64,000 nt of DNA from positions 4,386-68,385 of the forward strand of contig NW_001799144.1 of the NCBI RefSeq assembly GCF_000165425.1. The letters are read 5' to 3'. The DNA is from Paramecium tetraurelia (Eukaryota; Ciliophora; Oligohymenophorea; Peniculida; Parameciidae). A program made the translations under genes and the position numbers. Under the pieces are notes generated by a model, which was given only the letters and a program-made list of their open reading frames with translations, had not been told where the DNA came from and did no database searches. This document shows, piece after piece, positions 30,935-42,900 of the stretch (within the stretch, counting starts at the first letter, position 1; every line of letters starts with the position of its first letter).

Positions 30935-31761
30935 TCAGCATTCAACGGTTTGTATTTTTATTAAAATATCTAACTTCTCGTACTACATGAAGTAAATGGC
31001 TTAACTCTTTGCATGCCATTCAATTTTGATTTAATTGATTCTCTACTCATTTATCTATAGTCAGTTGAATCCTGCAGAAACAGGATTAGGTAGATATTAG
31101 ACTTAATGAATAGGATTTAATTCTACATGGACATGAGTCCTATCGAAAATAGGTCTACTAAATTCACCTCCAACTACTTTTGTTGGTTAAACATATAATA
31201 CTTTTTTCCTGGATGATATAAAATATTGTACTATTAGAGTCGTTGATATTTTTCAACTTAAGATTCTTCATGTTCTATGTGATGGTATGCTTTGAATTCC
31301 TCAAAATAGGTAGGAACTCCTGGTGCATAACTAAAAGGCTATCCTGGATAATGTTTAAAGTTTCTCTTTTTAAACTCTTGCCAATATTATTTTTTATTAG
31401 GGAAATCGAATTCTTTCAACCATCTTTTAGTTTTATCATACGTATTTAACACAGTGTCTTCCTAAAATAAAGATGATTAATACAGGAAACTTAAGAATAG
31501 GGAATTCAGGCTAGAAATACTCCAGAGCTTTGTTGGCTTTTCTAAAATCTTCGGAATGATGTACTGTTCCATCAGATTTAAGCATTCTGTCTTTTTTAAT
31601 ATCTTCAATTCTTCTGCCAATATGAGAGACTTTCTTTTCTCAACACTATATTATCGAAATTCTTTTTATTATTATTTTAATATTGATCGGATTTGATCTT
31701 GGTTCAGCGATACTTCAATTAACTCTATTACTTTTTTTTCAGTTGCATTGTTTCCTTACAT
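30935..31761 (-). CDS. Orphan protein, 244 aa
   Basis: Four introns (20 nt GTCTCT...AAG, 22 nt, 23 nt, 27 nt GTTTCT...TAG) give 735 coding nt, divisible by three. The first 60 residues look helical and charged (EFRQYSVEKRKIEDIKKDRM). The middle has aromatic and Pro-rich blocks (RWLKEFDFPNKKQYW, HYPGQPFSYAPGVPTYFEEF) that look conserved rather than low-complexity. Further on there is GGEFSRPIFDRTHVHVELNP. No known domain is recognised. Two of the introns do not begin GTA, so the splice choices carry some doubt, although each restores clear coding sequence. Confidence 0.65.
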
Positions 31762-31992
31762 ATTTACAAAATGTTGTTTATTAATATATATAAATATTAA
31801 TTAATAGTTGAGAGCGGAACAATATCTCTCGAAAACCAAGGTGAAGTAATATTTACCTTAAGTACAATTAATGATAAAAACTACGATAAAATCAAATAAA
31901 GAAAATGGGATAAGATACTAGTCGTTTTCAAATAAATAAATGATTAATATGTAATATATACTTTTTATTTATATGTTTATCATTATCTGATA
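31762..31992. other. Intergenic region with an unresolved open frame
   Basis: An ATG at 31771 opens a plus-strand frame with coding-like stretches (VESGTISLENQGEVIFTLS) but no stop is reached before the antisense centrin gene. It may be a small gene with an unseen intron or a chance frame. No other signal was seen. Confidence 0.35.
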
Positions 31993-32596
31993 TCATTATT
32001 TTCCGTATTCTTTTTGGGTCATTAGATTGTAAAAATCATCAAAAGTAACAAAACCATCATCATCTAAATCTGCCTTTTTGAACATATGTTAGATCTCCTC
32101 ATCTGTCATTTCTTCTCCCAAGTCTTATGCTACTCTCTTTAATTCATCCCAGGTGATGCGACCTTAATATATAATTCCCTTATACCTTCCTTGTTCCAAT
32201 CATACAGATTGAAGACTTTTTGGATTTATTCTCTGGTATCTTTATCACTAACCTTTGCTGTAGCTAAATGCAAAAACTCTTCAAAATCAATTCCTCCACT
32301 ATTATCAGTATCTAATTCTCCCAATACTTAATAAATAAATTTATTGTGGTAGGTTTTGATTCCTGAAGCTTCAAAGGCTTCTCTTAATTCTTATGGATCG
32401 ATTGATCCAGATCCATCGTTATCAAAAATGTCAAATGCTTGTTTTACTTCCAAGACTTCCTCCTTTGTTAGATGAGGTGGTTTGGCAAAATCTTCAGCAT
32501 TAAAAGGTTTAGGTCCTTTTTAAGGAGGAGGGGGGGGGAAGGAGCCCTTCTTGGGAATCGACTTTTTTAAGCAGAGGATGGAGCCTATCTAGACAT
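31993..32596 (-). CDS. CETN: Centrin (EF-hand protein), frame broken at a G9/C9 run
   Basis: Four EF-hands in order: AFDIFDNDGSGSIDPQEL, ELDTDNSGGIDFEEFL, a degenerate third (NLYDWNKEGRITWDEL) and KADLDDDGFVTFDDFY. This is the centrin signature, with ELREAFEASG between the hands. One 23-nt intron interrupts the third hand. Centrins are calcium-binding proteins of basal bodies and contractile lattices in ciliates. The ATG at 32596 opens a frame (MSRQAPSSAQ...) that is one base out of phase with the EF-hand frame. The break lies at the run of nine G at 32530-32538 (C on the coding strand); ten would restore it. The EF-hand frame itself has no upstream ATG. Confidence 0.9.
32530..32538. other. 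Run of nine G, likely site of a one-base frame error
   Basis: The run encodes a poly-Pro stretch between the centrin N-terminus and its first EF-hand. The two flanking frames differ by one base. A sequencing or assembly slip, or a true length variant, would explain it. Confidence 0.6.
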
Positions 32597-33020
32597 TTTT
32601 ATTTATTTTTATTTATATTATAATTAGATACTAAGGGGAAGAATTTATATATGATTTGAAATTATTGGTTTTTTATATAATCAACTTTGATTTTCATATA
32701 TTCTTTTCTTTTGCTGTAAATTCACAATTCAAGATTTTGGACTCAATAATACCATCATCGAGGCAAGACAGGAGGAAAATATGCTTCCAATTTCAAAAGT
32801 AAAATTAACTATAATTCTGTTCTGCTGTTACAAATTCATAATAACCTATATTTGAATTTGTAAGATCATTTTAAATTAAGGTGGCAATTGATCCTCCAAT
32901 CCTTTTAAGAACTAACTCTAGAATCAAGGGAACAAAATGATTATACTAGTGTGATAATACTCATTATTAATACTAAATTCTTAACTTTTATTTTAAGTGA
33001 GTAAAATAACAAATTTCTAA
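32597..33020. other. Intergenic region with a possible very short minus-strand gene
   Basis: Between centrin and the GSK3-like kinase. On the minus strand, from an ATG at 32964 towards 32694, there are coding-like pieces in shifting frames (LVLKRIGGSIATLIQND, NIGYYEFVTAEQN and, further on, ILNCEFTAKEKNI). Splicing could join some of them but no single model was convincing. Treat as a possible small gene or a decayed one. Confidence 0.3.
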
Positions 33021-34036
33021 ATGGAAACACATGGTAGCATTCCTAATTACGAAATTACAAGGGTTATTGGTTCAGGGGCTTTCGGTACAGAGTTTTAGTT
33101 ATTTCATAGGTTATGTTTTCGAAGCAATTGATACTAAGAGACACTAAAAAGTAGCCCTAAAAAGAATGCAAAAAGTGGGTAAAATATCAAGCAGAGAATG
33201 TGATATATTGATGCAATTGAAATCGTGTCCAAATGTTGTTAAATTGATAGTATGATTAATGAAATAGCAAGGATGTTTTCTACAGCAGAAGTGAAGATAA
33301 TAAAATGGTTTAAAACATCATACTAGAATTTATGGATCAAAATTTAGAAAATATTATAATTGATCATAGAAAAAGAAAGGAATATTTTGATGCAAAAACA
33401 CTTAAGAACTATCTTCATTAGATGCTCAAAGGTCTTGATTAGATTCATAAAAAGCATATTGCTCATCGGGACTTAAAACCGTAAATTCTTGATCTTTATT
33501 GAAATAGAGAAAATGTGTTGATTCAAGATGGAACTCTTAAATTATGTGATTTTGGAAGTGCTAAAGAAATGACTGGAACAGCTGTGAATACACCTTATAT
33601 TGTTTCCAGATTTTACAGAGCTCCTGAATTATTGCTAGGCGTCACTACTTACACTGAATCCATTGATATTTGGGCTTTCGGTTGTATAATGGCTGAATTA
33701 GCATTATTGGAACCCTTTTTTATTGGCAAATCTGAAGGAGATCAATTATTTTAAATACTCAAAATAATGGGATCCTTTACAGAGGAAGATCTTAAATATT
33801 TCGAAAGAGTGGTTCCTTTTGACATCAATTTATTTCAGGAGTTTCCTGAATACAAAGCCATTAATTTGAATGATAAATTTAGTAATGTCGAGGATAGAGA
33901 AAATTTTGTAGACTTGCTAAAGTATTAATTTATGTTAGTTATCATTAGAAAACTACTGAAATATATACCTGAATAAAGACCTAGTGCAAGTTAAGCTTTG
34001 CAACACTAATATTTTAAAGATATTTTAGATTAGTGA
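33021..34036 (+). CDS. GSK3-like (shaggy) protein kinase
   Basis: A 304-aa kinase with four introns (25, 22, 27, 27 nt); 915 nt divide by three. The Gly loop is IGSGAFGYVFEA, the ATP Lys is in KVALKRMQ, the catalytic loop is [11 protein letters not shown], and then CDFGSAKEM and YIVSRFYRAPELLLG follow. CDFGSAK with SRFYRAPEL is the GSK3 pattern; the Tyr of SRYYRAPEL in GSK3 is Phe here, so Tyr activation may be altered. GSK3 kinases usually prefer primed phospho-substrates. It is shorter than typical GSK3, with almost nothing before or after the kinase domain. Confidence 0.87.
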
Positions 34037-34194
34037 TATATCAAAATTGTTTTTAATTAAATCATGATATCCTCTGATACAGTCTCTAATACACTACTTG
34101 TTTCCATGAATCAATATCATCGATAGACTAATATTAATTTACTTTTTAGATTATTTATTTTATTTTTTCTTGTTTATAATATGGCTATTTCCAG

Positions 34195-34609
34195 TCATTT
34201 TAGAAGAAAGAATCCATTTAAACTTTCGTTCTAAGTTGAATTTTATTAATACCGATATTCGGTGATTGCAATTTGATCAGACTGAAGATTTTATTATGAT
34301 TTTTGATTAATTAAATCAATCCATTCATTTCTTTGGGTTAATTATAACCTAGAACGATAACTAGTTTAAGGAGTTTAGACCTAAACATTATCTTTCTATT
34401 TTGATTGTTAATTTCTTTTACTCGCTGTAGTATGTAAAGATGTACTTGGAGTTTTCTTTGATTTTTGTAGTTCTTTCAGAACAAATGTTAGAGAACTTAA
34501 ATTCTACGCCTTCAACTTGTTGCAAACTAGATTGGCTCTTCTATTGATAAACATAAAAGCAATACTAATAAATGTTCACCAATTTAGGCTTCTGAGTTTG
34601 TTGATCCAT
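34195..34609 (-). CDS. Small orphan protein, 129 aa
   Basis: Starts MDQQTQKPKLVNIYQ, then a 25-nt intron (GTATTG...TAG) and a polar, Gln/Ser/Lys-rich remainder (KELQKSKKTPSTSLHTT, RLQLTQRNEWIDLINQKS) ending GFFLLK. The 390 coding nt divide by three. No domain is recognised. It probably has a short helical N-terminal part and a disordered tail. Confidence 0.6.
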
Positions 34610-34651
34610 TTTTAATATTAATATATTTATATAAATAAATAATATTTAGTA

Positions 34652-35088
34652 TCATAATATTCCCCAGGCATTCTATCCCTTTCTGTTTAAGATATGCGTG
34701 CTCCCCCCTGATTCCATTAGCAAATCCGCAATCTTGTAGTGCCCATATGCCAAAGCCAAATGAACTGCAGTATTGCCATCATCCTTCTTTAGTAATACTA
34801 TACATTTTAAATATCGATGTCTGCACCCCTCTTTATGAGCTCGTGAACAATCTCAATACATCCACACTAGGCAGCCATAATTAGAAAAGTATTCCCGTTC
34901 TATAAAGGAGTATCTAGTTAGGTTTCTGGAATGAACTAGATATTATCAATAAACTAATATTCTTAATTCAATACTTCAGTGTAATTATGATCATAGATGG
35001 CCAACTTAATCTATTAGATTTATTCTAATTTTTATCTTCTTGAAGACTCCTTGATGTGAGTTCTCATTCTCAATGAATTCATGTACAT
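34652..35088 (-). CDS. Small ankyrin-repeat protein, 138 aa
   Basis: Two clear ankyrin repeats: NGNTFLIMAAQCGCIEIV followed by HELIKRGADIDIQN, and DGNTAVHLALAYGHYKIA followed by DLLMESGG. A 20-nt intron (GTATAG...AAG) lies exactly between them. Before the repeats is a charged helix (RQKLEQIQQIKLAIYDHNYT), probably a third, degenerate repeat. Start chosen at ATG 35088 because earlier ATGs in frame overlap the end of the upstream gene. Such proteins act as protein-binding scaffolds; the partner is unknown. Confidence 0.75.
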
Positions 35089-35110
35089 ACTCAAGCAATT
35101 CTTAAATTAT

Positions 35111-38040
35111 TCAAACAAATACCGCATTGTTTTTTAAATGATGAGAGTTGTATACTTCACACAAGTCTTGCTGAGAATCTTCATCCAGAGAACGTAAATT
35201 CCGACCAGATTATATTTAATTTGATGCTTAGGTAACATGTTATTGTTATGTTTGCGACGTTTTTACAACTTAACCAGATTAAGGAGTTTTTATAACTTAA
35301 CCAGATTAAGGAGTTTCTTCTTAAGGAGAACTTAATGAAGAACTCATATCCTATTAAGAACTATTCAAATCAATGTGTTTGGAACTCATAACTCGAAACA
35401 CAGATTATTGTGAGGTTTAGGTAGGTTTTGTTATTAAAATAGTTGAAGTTTGAGTGAATAAATTTGAGTTCTATTAATTTGACTATTATAAAGTATTTGA
35501 TAAATCACCAGATTGCATAGCCTTTCTATTCCACTATTGTAGTTAATTTACTTGAAGAGATTCCTATTTTGTAAGATATCTTTAAGATTATTAAGGCATC
35601 TTCCCTCCTGTCTAATTTTTCTTATTGATTGAATCTTTACCAGAATCTTTATTAGAACTTTTTTTTTGACTTTTAATTTATGAGGTTTGTTGTTGCTATT
35701 GAATAGATGAGGATTGATCATTTGTTTCCAATTATTCTTAAATCGTTGTCTAAACAACAGGATCTTAATGTTCAAAATCTATTATTCTGGTTGAACAGAG
35801 ATATCTCCCAATTAAGATCTAAGAATATCTCATTACAATTGCCTAAAAGGCCATAGAATTCAATTTAGAATTTTTCTAAAATTTTAACAATTTCTAAATT
35901 GCAATTTAATCCTTATCCTAAACCAATTCCATCGGAAATTCTTCGCAAACAGAAGCACTGTAACTTAACAAAATGTTTTTGGCTGAAGATTCCAAAATAT
36001 TTAAAATTGGCTAAATAGTTAACGGTGTATGAAAGGTTTCACGAATCTTCTTTAATATAACTAGCGTCCCTGTAGATAGCTCTATGAATTAATTAATTTT
36101 TTACATTTCTAATCAGTTGGTTAGTCATTAAAGTAGTGAGTTTAATCATTTTGCTAGTTTGATGTTTCTTTAATAGATTTTTTTCGTTTAGAAGTCTTTT
36201 TATTTTTTGATGATGGTTCTAGCTATAATTTATTTAAATTGTTACTTATGGGATTCAAGGGACTCTCCAACAATTTATCTAAGGATACATCAGATTCTGA
36301 ATCATCACTCGATTCTGTATTATCATTTGATGTTTCATTTTCATAATCAAAGATCAACTCTTCAGATTCTATTTCATATTTCGACAACCTTAAACCCAAA
36401 AATTAGATTTTTTCTGTTAATGATTCATTCGTAACTTTTCTCTATCTCATTCCCTACTCTATTGTTGACATCATGGTGAAAGCAGTGTTCATTAGTAAAT
36501 TGCTATTCGGAGATGCAAAATTTGATCTAAAATTTTATTCAATTTCTTCTAAATTATCTCTCGTATAATTGGATTTCTATATCAGTTTATATAACTTGTT
36601 TTGATAATAAACTCGGACGTATAACCCAGGCTATTAATCTAATATGTATGAATACTTTATTGAATTCATTTTACTACTCAAGTTTTGATACATCATCCTA
36701 TGTCACTCCTTATTGAACTGATAATCTCGATTATCTTTTTGTTTTTACATTGACTAAAGTTGAATTATAATCCAATTTTTTAGTTGAGGCAAGTTATAGA
36801 TGATTACTTGAAGATAGCTAAGAGATCGGAAGGATTCTTGGAGTTAGTTTTGGTGAAATATTTTATAATTGCGATATTTCTTCATTAAAGAGGATATTTT
36901 TATGATAAATATGCTTCGGTTTATTAAATTAGTAGACTGCCTTGTCCACGTTTTCAAAGGTTACTGTTAAATTTATTTATACTCTTTCAGATTCTTTGAT
37001 ATCTTTCTAATTGAATTGGAGTTCTTCATTCTTTTCATTTACCTTGTCCGAGATTCCTAATTGAAGATTAGTATGTAATTTCGAAACAAAACTTGCAGAT
37101 TTCCTTTAAGATTTTGGAAGTAAAGAAAAAGATTCCAATTGTAACATATTTCTAGAATTTGTTCCATGTATTAAGTTAATCTTTCTTTAGAATGCCTTAG
37201 TTGATACACTAAACTGCTCAACATTTATGAAACGAGACTGTCTATTGATATCCTTTGTTTTGATGCACTATTTCCTATTGGCATCTTTTTTCATTTGTAT
37301 TAATTTGGATGCTAGCACCTAATTACCAGGTTCGAATTTAATTTGGATGGATTTTCTCTCCTTTTCATGGTAAGTATTAAACTCGTTGGATATAAGAAGA
37401 TTAAATAATGACTAATTATATAAGATAATACTTTCCTAGGAGGAGTGCGAAACGATTTTTGGACTGCCGATTTAAAACGTGACTTGAGGGAGAGTTTACT
37501 TATCGATAGTAAGTCTTCTTAGTTCTGTGTGATATCGGAAGCATGGAGTAAATTATGGGACTTATTCAAAATTAATTACTTATCATCTACACTTTTTTCG
37601 CCATTAGTTCTTCCTTCATCACTATGTTCCTCAATTGCAGCAGTTGGTTCTGTCATGATATTTATATAAGGCATTCTTTATACTTCTATTTTAGGTTCAG
37701 GTGTCAGTTTGGGAAGTATTGGAATGCGAATTTAAGGTTGTTTTTTTGAAATGTACAAGTAAGGTGTAGTGGAATGCTCCGAAACGTATTTGACTCTTTC
37801 TACATTCTTCTTTTAAATTTTGCGATCCTCATGCAAGGTCACAATCTTGGATCTGGGAGATACTAAATCGGATTTCTTTGGATTCTTTTGATGTGATATG
37901 AAACTCATCTTGGTGGGAATTGATTGGACTGATCTGATTGATTGATTTTGAGAGAGAAAGCTAGTTAAAAAGCTAGGGTTCTCTTTGGGACTTAGGAAGC
38001 TTCCATGAGATGATAAAGAAAATGGATTAGCATAATTCAT
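35111..38040 (-). CDS. Large orphan Ser/Gln/Lys-rich protein, 953 aa
   Basis: Three introns (20, 25, 23 nt) give 2862 coding nt, divisible by three. The N-terminal third is Ser/Pro/Lys-rich (MNYANPFSLSSHGSFLSP...). Around residues 300-560 there are more ordered stretches (QINLTVTFENVDKAVYQFN, PGLYVRVYYQNKLYKLIQ). An acidic patch follows (SSDDSESDVSLDKLLESP), then a possible helical block (PILNILESSAKNILLSYS, FPMELVQDKDQIAIQKLL). The tail is Gln/Ser low-complexity and contains a two-copy nine-residue repeat (TPQSGQVIK, TPQSGQVVK). Function unknown. Confidence 0.7.
35267..35316. repeat. Two-copy 27-bp tandem repeat inside a coding region
   Basis: A 23-bp block is identical at 35267-35289 and 35294-35316, with a period of 27 bp, or nine codons. 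It keeps the reading frame of the orphan gene and encodes TPQSGQV-K twice. Confidence 0.85.
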
Positions 38041-38053
38041 TTATAAAAATTAT

Positions 38054-39899
38054 ATGCAACAACTAAAGACAAAAATAAAGCCCCCTTTTTTGTTGGATGG
38101 GGTGTCAGCTGCTAGAAGAGGAAAGGTGCTCGATTACAAGCCTGAGAAGGATATCCATTTGGAATAATACTACTTTAATAAGAAAGTGAGAGAACAAGTG
38201 ATCAAAATGAAACAAGATAGGATGAGTCAAAGAAATCTGGCTCCTCTGCAATCAAAGTCTTTTGATTAAACTATAGTAAGGATGAATACATAAAGTTTAG
38301 CATCAACAAAAATAAACTTAAGCATTAAATTAATCCAGCTCGCCTCAGCATTAGACAGCTACTAAAGTCTCCAACACTCAAAAAGTTCCGAATGTATCAA
38401 GATCATTATCTAAAGAACATTTTGTAACATTTCTGGATTCTCTTATTACAACTGTACAGAATGTTTAACAGTTAGTAATTACATATTTTCCTTAAGATTA
38501 AATGGACAATAAATTATCGAAATAGCAAGATGAATTACGTAAAATTAGTTAAGCAACTGAATAACTGAGCAGAAAATTGCGTACAAATTCTTTGGGTAGT
38601 AAAAAGGAAGTAGAGAATGTCAAAACTCAAAAGAACTTTTCGAAATTGCCTTAAATCAAGAAGAGTGAGGGTCATGTAAGCAAGACCTAAAGAGGAAGAG
38701 AACAATAATATCAAATCCATAATTAACCAACTAAAAACATCACTACTACTGCCTCAAAAACTCTAGAGAAAAATCAAAATATTGAGATACACGAAACAGA
38801 CGATCATAATTTTGGTTTTCAAAATCATGAATCTGCGTAGGACAATACAATCAAAAAGATCACTACAGATAAGCCTGTGGATCATATCTAAAGTCACAGA
38901 GAGCCTGACACTTAATAATAAAAGTTGCTATAAATAAGATCAGATTAAACAACTTAACTTCCCTCCTTCAGGAGTTCATAATAAAAACCAGTTTATTAGT
39001 ATAAGAAATATCATAAAGAAATTCAATTAGTCTTAACCAAACCAAAATAGCATAAAAATGAAATACAGTTAGTTTCACAATCTCCAGAATAATACAAAAG
39101 CAAAAGCGTTAATACTAAGGACTATTTATAGAAAAGTTAATCAAGGAATTTGAAAAAATTGGATTTCAAAAAAATCACCTCTAACAATATTTCTAAAACT
39201 GAACAGCAAAAATCTAAAAAAATACTGGATGGCTAGGAAGATGCCATTAAGAAATCAAACACTCCTCCGATTCTAATTAAGATCACAGATATTGACAAAT
39301 AACCTAATGTAGATCAGCCTAGGAATGAGGTTTAAGTTGAAGTTGTTGAGGAAGCAGTTTAGAATTTTTCTAATGATTCTGGGCTATTTTTAATTTAACA
39401 GTCCCAGAATCAAGAATAGACTCAAACATAAACTTTAGATGAGGATAAGGGGAAATTGAATGGAACTGCATTCTTCAAGATTGTGGAAGAAGAAGAAAGG
39501 AAAGAGACTATTGGGAAGATGACTGAAAGCAATGAGATTTAAAGGTCAAATGTAAATGAAGAGGGGAATAAAGTAAAAGAATCTAATGATTAAGAAAAGC
39601 CATAAGAAAATGCTTTCATAATAATGATTCAAAATTAAGTTATTGAGAATGATCAGAAATTGCTAAAATAATAATAAACCAATTTTAACACAATTAATGA
39701 TGTTGAAAATGGGAGCTAAGTGTTAATTAAGGCTGCGGAATCTATAGATCCATAAAGTGATTAGGATGTTGTCAATCCACTGGAAGATAGTGAGGACTAG
39801 CAAAGAGATCATTAGGAGAGCTTCTTGATTACTACCTTGGAGTAAAATAATTAATAAGTTATTGAATACTAGAAGGAAAATTTTGAATAAGAATCATGA
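38054..39899 (+). CDS. Low-complexity Lys/Glu/Gln-rich protein, 606 aa
   Basis: One 25-nt intron (GTAAGG...TAG) near the start; 1821 nt divide by three. The N-terminus (MQQLKTKIKPPFLLDGVSAARRG, shortened here by function not by cut) is basic, then FVTFLDSLITTVQNVQQL and a coiled-coil-like stretch (KLSKQQDELRKISQATEQL). The remaining 450 residues are low-complexity and charged, with acidic C-terminal parts (VNPLEDSEDQQRDHQ). No domain recognised. Its start codon lies 13 bp from that of the divergent 953-aa orphan. Confidence 0.68.
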
Positions 39900-39928
39900 T
39901 TTTTATTATTATATATTTTTAATTAACT

Positions 39929-42900
39929 ATGTTATCAAAAAAGAGTTTGATGTCATTAATGGGATATGTTCCTGCTTTGGTTGTGTAGTATTTTGCATAG
40001 CATGAATAGTATAAAATATTTGATTGTTGAGAATTAAGGAATTACCTGCAAAATAATCATTTTAAAGTGTTGTAATGTTCACAGATGTCTCAGGATTTAC
40101 GAATCTGACCGAGAGTCTCTCAAAATTGGGAAACGAGGGGCCAGAATTAACAGCCTTCGTAATCAATAGATATATGGAATTACTAGTAAAGGCAATAAGT
40201 TAAAGTGGAGGTGACATTCTAAAGTTCGCTGGAGGTTGATATTATCTTACTAATTCTAGATGCCATGATTGTTGTATGGCCTCCTTCTTACAAAACGGAC
40301 ATCGTTTAGGTGCATGAAGAGCTTCGTTTGACTTGCAGAATGGCACTTTAAAATGCATTGGACATCCAAAATAAATTAAATGATACATGCATATTGCCAG
40401 ATTTGAAATTGTCAGTAAAAATAGGATTTGGAATTGGAGACATCAATATTATCTATGTGGGAGGAGTGTACAATCGATCTGAATATTTAGCAACAGGAGA
40501 ACCATTGTTGCAAGCATTCTAAAGTGAACATTGTGCTACCAAAGGAGGAGAAACTATAATATCAAAGGAAGTCTATGAATTTGTAAAAGATTACTTCACA
40601 TTTGAAACCATCAATCACGAAAATAAATAGTTTTATCAAGTTAAGAAATTGAATGCCTACAGCAAAGTTAAATTAAAAGCAGAGGCAACTCTCATCAAAA
40701 ATTCAATCATTTTGAATCCTAAAATATAGCAATAATTAGCAATGTTTGTACCTGCAGCACTTAAGCCATATATGGAAATAGGGTTGGAGAGGTGGGGCAG
40801 TGAATTAAGAAGAGTAACTACGATGTTCATCAATTTGAGTATAGATTTATCAGATGCCAAAACAGACTCAGGGTTACAGAGGATACAAAATGTAATCAAG
40901 ACTGTTCAATATTGTGTCTATACATTTGAAGGTTCTCTAAATAAACTATTAATGGATGACAAAGGTTCTACATGTATTGCAGTGTTTGGATTACCACCTG
41001 TAAGTCATCAGAATGATCCAGTGAGAGCCATTTAATCAGCATTTCTACTAGAGTCAGATTTGAAAAAGATCAAATGCAAAGTTGCAATTGGAATTTCCAC
41101 TGGGATAGCATACTGTGGAGTCGTAGGAACTTCAGGGAGTCGGAGAGAATATTCAGTGTTGGGAGATTGTGTTAATTTGGCTGCTAGATTGATGTAAATT
41201 GCAACTTAACCATTTTCACCCTGTATCTTAATAGATTAGACCAGTGCAAGTGATGCCTAGACTAAGATCTAATCCATTTTTTGGAGTGAAAGGAAAGTTA
41301 AAGGAAAGGAAAAAGGAGTATTGATATATGAACCCTTAACTTTGTAGGAGGATTTTAAGAAGATAAAAGATATCAATACTCATCTTGAATTTAGAATGAT
41401 GAATACTCAATCTATGGTTAGCCTATCCAACTTTAATTCTACCTTCTCATCAAAATCACTTCAATATCACAATAACCTTTAATCAGTTATCGTGTTTGAT
41501 AAATATCATAGTCATTGTAGAGAATATGATGAGGAACTTTAACCAGTAGGCAGAAAATAGGAGATTAATTAGATAAAGAATTTTATACAAAAATTTTTAG
41601 ATGAATTCAAAAAAAACAAACATGTTCAAAATAGATTGGTGTTAATTAAAGGTGAATATGGGATTGGTAAATCATTTTTAGCCAAAACGGTGCTCAAAAA
41701 CATTGAGTCCTTACAAAATAAGGAAGCCCTTTTGGAAATTATGATATCATCATTGAATCCATCCAGTCGATCAAAATTGTTAAATTCTATTAAAATTATT
41801 CTCAGAAATATTTTTCTTTCCTATGCATAGAGATTAAACAAGGCTGCTAATATTGAATTAATTTAATAAATTTACGAGTGTGATTCTCATTTAGCAAATA
41901 TTATTAGTTAAGTGTTGAGTCTCACTGTAAATGATATCAAAGCCAATACAATTAGGGAGGATTTAACTTTAGCAAAATCAATCAAAAAGTTTGTTTATAG
42001 ACTCTTCAGCTTGTATTTAGAACAAGAATAAGGATAAATCTAAAATGAGATGCAAAATGAGGATTAAATATAGGAATACTATTCTCAAGCCCTTATAATA
42101 ATGATTGACGATATGCAAGACACTGATGATGGATCATTATATCTTTTGAAATCTATTCTCAAAAACTTTAAAAATATTTTAGTTGTTGGTTGCATCAGGA
42201 ATAAATTTAAGGAGTTTTCCTTTTTTGATAATTCTAATAATTAATCTGATAGCTAATCAGAATTTTTAACTAAAATGATAAAATAGCAAACAAACAATTT
42301 GACAATCAATTTGAAAGGACTTAAATAGACTGAGTAGTTGTAAGATTTATTTGAAAAGTTTTTCAAGATCAAATCTTTTGTTTGTATGGAAGAAGATTAA
42401 AAAAATCAGGATTAAACAATGTTTGCACGCAGGAAACGAACATCCTCTATAGACGATATTTATGAAATGGTTGAATTACTGAAAAAAGTCAGAGATCCAT
42501 TAATGTTTTGGGAGTCAAAGCCTGAATTAGAAGAGATGGATTTCAATTCTGTTTGTATTAATTATTTGTATGTGATTACATGTGGCCATCCCTTGAAAGT
42601 GATCTATCTAATGAAACATTTATTGAATAATCATTACATAATACTTGATGAGTAAAGAAATCTAGGAATGGCTTCAAAGAAATTCCGCACTCTTATTAAA
42701 CATGAAGAATGGTTAGACATTGACTCTCCTTTGATGGCTGTTTAAATAAATGGTCCTTATATTGACAAATTAACTGCATTACAGTAATTAATATTAAAAT
42801 AAGCTTGTGTAATTGGAGATATATTTGACATATAAACGTTGAATTATGTGAATCCATTTAAAGATTTTATTAAACAAAAACTCTTAATAAATGAATTGAA

